10,938 bases of DNA. It comes from Micrococcales bacterium UBA4448. Lineage in GTDB: Bacteria > Actinomycetota > Actinomycetes > Actinomycetales > Microbacteriaceae. Both the position numbers and the translations under genes were made by a program. Positions 7,301 to 10,938 of this stretch are shown here, in pieces. The DNA is taken from positions 1 through 10,938 of the forward strand of contig DGPE01000008.1 in assembly GCA_002390305.1 (NCBI GenBank), read 5' to 3'. Position 1 is the first letter of the stretch. Every line of letters starts with the position of its first letter. A model generated the notes under the pieces. That model was not told the origin of the DNA. It saw only the letters and a program-made list of their open reading frames with translations, and did no database searches.

Positions 7301-9171
7301 TACTTCTTTTCCTTGTCACCGGCATCGCCTGCGTCTTCGGTCTGCTCTTCGTCTTCAACAACCTCAGCGTCAACTACGTCCTCATCGGCTTCTGTGCTGG
7401 CTTCCTCTTCGCCTTCGGCTGGCTGGTTGGCATAGATTGCCTCACCTAGCTTCTGGCTTGAGGTTGCTAGCTTCTCTGAAGCTTCCTTCACCGCAGCTGC
7501 ATCTTCGCCTGCAAGGGCTGCCTTTAGCTCGTCAACATCGGCCTGAACCTCGGTCTTGACATCCTCTGGCAACTTGTCTTCGTTGTCCTTGATTAGCTTC
7601 TCGGTTGAGTAAGCCATCTGCTCTGCTTGGTTGCGAGTCTCTGCCTCTTCGCGGCGCACCTTGTCTTCGGCAGCGTGCTCTTCGGCGTCCTTGACCATGC
7701 GCTCGATGTCTTCCTCGGATAGTGAGGATCCACCGGTGATGGTCATTGACTGCTCCTTGCCGGTTCCTTTGTCCTTGGCAGAAACATGCACGATTCCGTT
7801 GGCGTCAATGTCAAAGGTGACCTCGACCTGGGGAATGCCACGAGGAGCTGGGGCAATGCCGGTTAGTTCGAAGTTTCCAAGTGACTTATTGTCCCTGGTG
7901 AACTCGCGCTCACCCTGGAAAACCTGGATCGAAACACTCGGCTGATTGTCATCAGCGGTTGTGAAGGTTTCACTTCGCTTGGTCGGAATAGCAGTGTTGC
8001 GATCAATTAGCTTGGTCATCATGCCACCCTTGGTTTCAATACCCAGTGCCAGTGGTGTGACGTCAATCAGTAGCACGTCTTTACGCTCACCCTTGATAAC
8101 ACCTGCCTGCAATGCAGCACCGACAGAAACGACCTCGTCCGGGTTAACGCCCTTATTTGGCTCTTTGCCCCCGAGTAGCTCGGTTACCAGTGCGGTTACA
8201 GCTGGCATACGAGTGGAGCCACCAACCATGACAACGTGTGCAATGTCTGAAACCTTCACTCCAGCTTCCTTCACAACGTCCAAGAATGGCTTGCGGGTGC
8301 GCTCTAGTAGGTCTGAGGTCATTGACTCAAACTGTGCTCGGGTAAGTGTCTCGTCCAGGTTTGCCGGCCCGGCATCGGTCAAAGACAGATATGGCAGCTG
8401 AAGCTGAGCTGTTGTTGATTGGCTCAACTCCTTCTTTGCCTGCTCAGCAGCTTCTTTTAGACGCTGCAGCGCGATCTTGTCCTTTGAAACATCCACTCCG
8501 GTAGTCTCTTTGAACTTGGCAACCAGGTGCTTTACAACCCTGTCGTCCCAGTCGTCTCCACCGAGCTTGTTGTCACCGCTGGTTGAACGGACTTGAATAG
8601 TTGAGAAGTCATCATCCTTGCCAACCTCAAGGAGTGAAACATCGAATGTTCCACCACCTAGGTCGAATACCAGAATTAATTCGTCTTCTTTACCCTTGTC
8701 GAGTCCGTAAGCAAGCGCTGCTGCAGTTGGCTCGTTGATAATGCGAAGCACGTTTAGGCCGGCGATCTCGCCGGCTTCCTTGGTTGCCTGACGCTCAGCG
8801 TCATTGAAGTAGGCGGGGACGGTAATCACTGCGTCGGTAACACTCTCGCCAAGATAAGTCTCGGCATCGCGCTTCAGCTTCATCAAGATACGTGCAGAAA
8901 TTTCCTGAGGTGTGTAGTTCTTGTCCTCGACCTTGAACTTCCAGTCTGTTCCCATGTGGCGCTTGACAGATGAAACAGTGCGGTCAACGTTCGTTACCGC
9001 CTGACGCTTTGCGGTTTCTCCGACAAGAACATTGTCGTCCTTGGTGAATGCCACGACCGATGGTGTGGTGCGGAAACCCTCCGCATTTGAAATAACCTTT
9101 GGTTCCCCACCCTCAAGCACTGTTACGGCGCTGTTGGTGGTTCCAAGGTCAATACCTACTGCTCTACCCAT
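7300..9171 (-). CDS. dnaK: DnaK (Hsp70) chaperone
   Basis: DnaK is the ATP-dependent cytoplasmic Hsp70. The 623-aa product has phosphate-1 GIDLGTTNS (6-14), VITVPAYFND (115-124), phosphate-2 VFDLGGGTFDVSLLEV (168-183), adenosine motif VVMVGGSTRMPAV (313-325), and the interdomain linker and start of the substrate domain VLLIDVTPLALGIET (366-380). A helical lid follows, and the tail (about 585-623) is unusually rich in Glu and Asp with DVVDAEVVED. Compared with E. coli DnaK, a segment of about 20-25 residues is missing around residue 75-85 (subdomain IB), the known difference between Gram-positive and proteobacterial Hsp70. The ATG at 9171 has a GAGGAG ribosome binding site with a 6-nt gap. It is the first gene of the operon, behind a promoter flanked by two HAIR operators. 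Confidence 0.98.
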   Translation of the reverse strand: MGRAVGIDLGTTNSAVTVLEGGEPKVISNAEGFRTTPSVVAFTKDDNVLVGETAKRQAVTNVDRTVSSVKRHMGTDWKFKVEDKNYTPQEISARILMKLKRDAETYLGESVTDAVITVPAYFNDAERQATKEAGEIAGLNVLRIINEPTAAALAYGLDKGKEDELILVFDLGGGTFDVSLLEVGKDDDFSTIQVRSTSGDNKLGGDDWDDRVVKHLVAKFKETTGVDVSKDKIALQRLKEAAEQAKKELSQSTTAQLQLPYLSLTDAGPANLDETLTRAQFESMTSDLLERTRKPFLDVVKEAGVKVSDIAHVVMVGGSTRMPAVTALVTELLGGKEPNKGVNPDEVVSVGAALQAGVIKGERKDVLLIDVTPLALGIETKGGMMTKLIDRNTAIPTKRSETFTTADDNQPSVSIQVFQGEREFTRDNKSLGNFELTGIAPAPRGIPQVEVTFDIDANGIVHVSAKDKGTGKEQSMTITGGSSLSEEDIERMVKDAEEHAAEDKVRREEAETRNQAEQMAYSTEKLIKDNEDKLPEDVKTEVQADVDELKAALAGEDAAAVKEASEKLATSSQKLGEAIYANQPAEGEEEASTEADEDVVDAEVVEDEEQTEDAGDAGDKEKK

Positions 9172-9177
9172 TTGGTT

Positions 9178-9183
9178 CTCCTC
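9178..9183 (-). promoter_or_regulatory. dnaK ribosome binding site
   Basis: GAGGAG with 6 nt spacing to the ATG at 9171. This leadered, Shine-Dalgarno-driven start contrasts with the SD-less pyrE, xth and UMF1-type genes nearby. Confidence 0.75.
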
Positions 9184-9215
9184 TTTTAGTGAAAATCATT
9201 AGTGAATAACTTGTT

Positions 9216-9228
9216 CTTGTGACACAAG
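9216..9228. repeat. Odd-centred palindrome beside HAIR-1
   Basis: CTTGTG-A-CACAAG has 6-bp arms and touches the first base of the adjacent HAIR element. It lies in the expected dnaK 5' untranslated region. Its right part (ACACAAG, 9222-9228) differs from the HAIR half-site ACTCAAG at one position, so it may be a degenerate HspR contact or a short mRNA hairpin. Confidence 0.4.
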
Positions 9229-9248
9229 TTGAGTCACATGCACTCAAG
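9228..9248. promoter_or_regulatory. HAIR element 1 (HspR operator)
   Basis: GTTGAGT-N7-ACTCAAG matches the HAIR consensus CTTGAGT-N7-ACTCAAG at 13 of 14 arm positions. It overlaps the end of the proposed dnaK -10 hexamer and covers the expected transcription start, so bound HspR would block RNA polymerase. Confidence 0.88.
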
Positions 9249-9275
9249 TTTGGAGCATGTCCATTCTGTTGTCAA
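9247..9275 (-). promoter_or_regulatory. dnaK operon promoter (housekeeping sigma type)
   Basis: A perfect TTGACA -35 (minus strand, 9270-9275) is followed after 17 bp by CAAACT (9247-9252) as the -10. The -35 is strong and the -10 poor. Transcription would start near 9240, giving a leader of about 69 nt. HAIR-1 lies over the start point and HAIR-2 lies 15 bp upstream of the -35. Confidence 0.6.
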
Positions 9276-9290
9276 GCAAGTTTCCTGAGA

Positions 9291-9311
9291 GTTGAGTGTG
9301 AATGACTCAAC
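9291..9311. promoter_or_regulatory. HAIR element 2 (HspR operator)
   Basis: GTTGAGT-N7-ACTCAAC is a perfect inverted repeat with the HAIR arm and spacer lengths and 12 of 14 consensus arm positions. It is centred 63 bp from HAIR-1, about six helical turns, so both sites would face the same side of DNA. It lies between the dnaK promoter and the start of the divergent transporter gene. Confidence 0.85.
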
Positions 9312-9368
9312 TTTGAATTTTTCTAAAAGTCGTCACTCGAAGGTTCCCATTTGTTTGCTTAAAGTCAC

Positions 9369-9374
9369 TAGATT
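9369..9374 (+). promoter_or_regulatory. -10 hexamer for the leaderless UMF1-type gene
   Basis: TAGATT (TANNNT) lies at -12 to -7 from the ATG at 9381, and only a T-rich stretch without a Shine-Dalgarno sequence separates them. This is the same arrangement as at pyrE and xth. No good -35 is visible. Confidence 0.5.
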
Positions 9375-9380
9375 CTTTTT

Positions 9381-10700
9381 ATGACCAACAACGACGTTGC
9401 AGCAAAAAAGCCAAAAGGAACATTCTCGTGGGCACTTTGGGACTGGGCATCACAAGCCTTCCCAACTGTCGTGACCTCTTTCATATTCGGGCGATATATA
9501 ACTAGTGAGTTCTTCGCTCCTGCCGGCTACTCAATAGAGGATGCTGGCCAATACACCGCCTTCTGGCTTGGCATCTCCGGTGTTTTTGCCGGAGTGCTAA
9601 TCGCCCTCATTGCGCCGATTGTTGGCCGAAGGGCTGATACATCAGGACGCAAGAAGTTCTGGCTCATGATCAACACCTACTTGTTTGCCGGCACCATCGG
9701 GCTGATGTTCTTCGTGGCACCTTCAAGTGACTTCTTCGTCTTTGGCCTGGTGCTTCTAGCGGCAGGTGGAATATTTTTCGAATTTGCAACCGTGAACTAC
9801 AACTCCATGTTGAGCGAGGTTGCAGGGCCTCATGAAAGAGGCAAGATCAGCCAATTTGGTTGGGGTCTTGGTTACATCGGCGGCATTATTTTGCTCGTGA
9901 TTGCACTCTGGATTATTCAATTCGGTGGGGCAGAGCTACTGGGTATCCCGGACACCGATGCGCTTTCAGTTCGAGTTGTGATGGTAATCAGCATGTTCTG
10001 GGTGATCATTTTCTCTATCCCACTTGCCCTCAAGGTTCCGGAAGCCAAGCCAATAGAGGGAACTGAGAACGAAGGCATCATGGTTGCCTATAAGCAGCTC
10101 ATCAACTCACTTCTGGTTATGCGCAAAGAAAACCCTAACCTTCTAAAGTTTTTAATTGCCTCAGCCGTTTATCGCGATGGTCTAAATGGCGTGTTTGCTT
10201 ATGGAGCGGTGCTGGGTGGTATTGCATTTGGTCTGGACCTCACGGAAATCATCCTGTTTGGAATTGCTGCGAACCTAGTGGCCGGAATCGGCGCCTTTGT
10301 TGGCGCATTCTTTGAAGACCGGATTGGATCAAGGAAAATAATCTTTGTTTCTCTTATCGGAGTGATTGTCGGTGGCTTGGGAGTCTTCGTCTTCGAAAGC
10401 GCTGGAACGATTGCTTTCTTCGGCTTCGGGCTGTTCCTCTGCACCTTTGTTGGGCCCGCTCAGGCAGCTTCTAGAACCATGATGTCTAGGCTTTCTGCAG
10501 AAGATAGGCAGGGTGAGGCGTTCGGACTTTATGCGACAACCGGAAGAGCAGTGAGCTTCTTGGCTCCTGCAGCCTGGGCGATATTCGTAGGTCTGTTTTC
10601 ACCAATCTATGGAATCCTCGGATTGATGTTGATCTTGGTGGTCGGAATGCTGCTGCTTATCTCTGTTAAGGCCTTGGCCACCCCGGGGAAATCCCTTTAG
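9381..10700 (+). CDS. UMF1/Atg22-like MFS transporter
   Basis: This 439-aa membrane protein has about 12 hydrophobic segments and belongs to the UMF1 group of the major facilitator superfamily, related to the yeast vacuolar effluxer Atg22. The N-terminal FSWALWDWASQAFPTVVTSF (residues 15-34) matches the family's Tyr/Trp-Asp-Trp-Ala signature. The loop after the second helix reads GRRADTSGRKKFW (82-94), an MFS motif-A equivalent, and GPAQAASRTMMSRL (358-371) followed by EAFGLYATTGRAVSFLAP (379-396) is typical of UMF1 helices 10-11. A long hydrophilic central loop (about 218-250) joins the two halves. Bacterial substrates are mostly unknown, although Atg22 exports amino acids from vacuoles. It diverges from dnaK across 209 bp containing two HspR operators. 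It starts at an ATG without a ribosome binding site, and its stop lies 13 nt from the convergent dcd stop. Confidence 0.9.
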   Translation: MTNNDVAAKKPKGTFSWALWDWASQAFPTVVTSFIFGRYITSEFFAPAGYSIEDAGQYTAFWLGISGVFAGVLIALIAPIVGRRADTSGRKKFWLMINTYLFAGTIGLMFFVAPSSDFFVFGLVLLAAGGIFFEFATVNYNSMLSEVAGPHERGKISQFGWGLGYIGGIILLVIALWIIQFGGAELLGIPDTDALSVRVVMVISMFWVIIFSIPLALKVPEAKPIEGTENEGIMVAYKQLINSLLVMRKENPNLLKFLIASAVYRDGLNGVFAYGAVLGGIAFGLDLTEIILFGIAANLVAGIGAFVGAFFEDRIGSRKIIFVSLIGVIVGGLGVFVFESAGTIAFFGFGLFLCTFVGPAQAASRTMMSRLSAEDRQGEAFGLYATTGRAVSFLAPAAWAIFVGLFSPIYGILGLMLILVVGMLLLISVKALATPGKSL

Positions 10701-10713
10701 ATAATCAAGAGCT

Positions 10714-10938
10714 TTAGAGCGGTTGGTTACCGACATCTGAGATTTTGAAGTTCAGGTGAGACCTGGAAGCGGTTGGACCACGCTGCCCCTGATACCTGGA
10801 GCCATACTTCTCTGACCCATACGGGTTTTCACTGGCGCTTGAAAGCTGGAAGAAGCAAAGCTGACCTATTTTCATGCCAGGCCAAAGCTTGATTGGGAGC
10901 GTCGCCACGTTTGAAAGCTCGAGTGTGACATGTCCTTG
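10714..10938 (-). CDS. dcd: dCTP deaminase, C-terminal part (5' end outside the window)
   Basis: The 74 visible residues are the C-terminal part of a protein normally about 190 aa long. GHVTLELSN (visible residues 2-10) contains the glutamate that aligns with the catalytic Glu138 of E. coli Dcd. LPIKLWPGMKIGQL (14-27) and the C-terminal YQGQRGPTASRS (49-60), which forms the nucleotide-covering lid, closely resemble Mycobacterium tuberculosis Dcd. That enzyme is bifunctional, deaminating dCTP and hydrolysing dUTP to dUMP, and this protein may be as well; the residues that would decide lie mostly outside the window. Its C-terminus carries a short extension (FKISDVGNQPL) after the conserved core. 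It supplies dUMP for thymidylate synthesis. It converges on the UMF1-type gene with a 13-nt gap and no obvious terminator. Confidence 0.93.
   Translation of the reverse strand, partial: QGHVTLELSNVATLPIKLWPGMKIGQLCFFQLSSASENPYGSEKYGSRYQGQRGPTASRSHLNFKISDVGNQPL

Noticed and set aside
6826..7449. Plus-strand 207-residue open frame opposite grpE and the dnaK tail.
   Set aside because: It is the mirror of two well-identified genes and shows no domain; the hydrophobic end arises from the complement of the acidic dnaK tail.
9172..9380. CIRCE operator (HrcA site) upstream of dnaK.
   Set aside because: No TTAGCACTC-N9-GAGTGCTAA match; the palindromes present have HAIR arms and a 7-bp spacer.
10681..10713. 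CCCCGGGG and GGGAAATCCC symmetry at the end of the UMF1-type gene as a terminator.
   Set aside because: The repeats are inside the coding sequence, short, and not followed by a T-run; no stable stem-loop is visible.

Overview
The window is a gene-dense stretch of an actinobacterial chromosome of intermediate base composition (roughly half G+C by eye, not computed). The evidence is a dnaK-grpE-dnaJ-hspR-clpB cluster with HspR-type (HAIR) operators, a mycobacterial-type dCTP deaminase, a DnaK without the subdomain IB insertion of proteobacterial DnaK, and several genes that look leaderless. The moderate G+C, tiny intergenic gaps and N-domain-less ClpB make a small-genome member of the Microbacteriaceae (freshwater Luna-type lineages) a reasonable guess, but the window alone does not prove it.

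Layout. Positions 1-1132 (minus) hold an MFS permease whose 3' end runs off the window. It sits 12 nt or less downstream of pyrE (1145-1696, minus), so the two probably form an operon. xth (exodeoxyribonuclease III, 1712-2488, plus) diverges from pyrE with only 15 bp between the start codons. A TANNNT hexamer lies at exactly -12 to -7 from each start codon, which suggests two leaderless transcripts from overlapping, face-to-face promoters.

Positions 2489-9171 (minus) form one tightly packed unit read dnaK > grpE > dnaJ > hspR > clpB > alkD-like DNA alkylation repair gene. No gap exceeds 10 nt, and two stop/start codons overlap (TAATG, TGATG). The encoded proteins are the Hsp70 chaperone, its nucleotide-exchange factor, a J-protein, the ClpB disaggregase and the MerR-family repressor HspR. 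The last gene adds a base-excision-repair glycosylase candidate to a heat-shock transcript. The 209-bp region before dnaK carries a TTGACA promoter and two HAIR palindromes centred 63 bp apart, one beside the -10 and the other upstream of the -35. HspR made from the operon probably represses it.

Divergent from dnaK, 9381-10700 (plus) encodes a UMF1/Atg22-like MFS transporter, again with a -10-like hexamer placed for leaderless initiation. At the right edge, 10714-10938 (minus) is the C-terminal part of dcd, convergent with the transporter.

No mobile element, CRISPR array, tRNA or rRNA was seen, and no gene-free stretch exceeds 300 bp. Most of the window is conserved housekeeping and stress machinery. 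The points of interest are the regulatory architecture, the shortened ClpB, and the repair gene at the end of the chaperone operon. I did not find a convincing novel multi-gene system.
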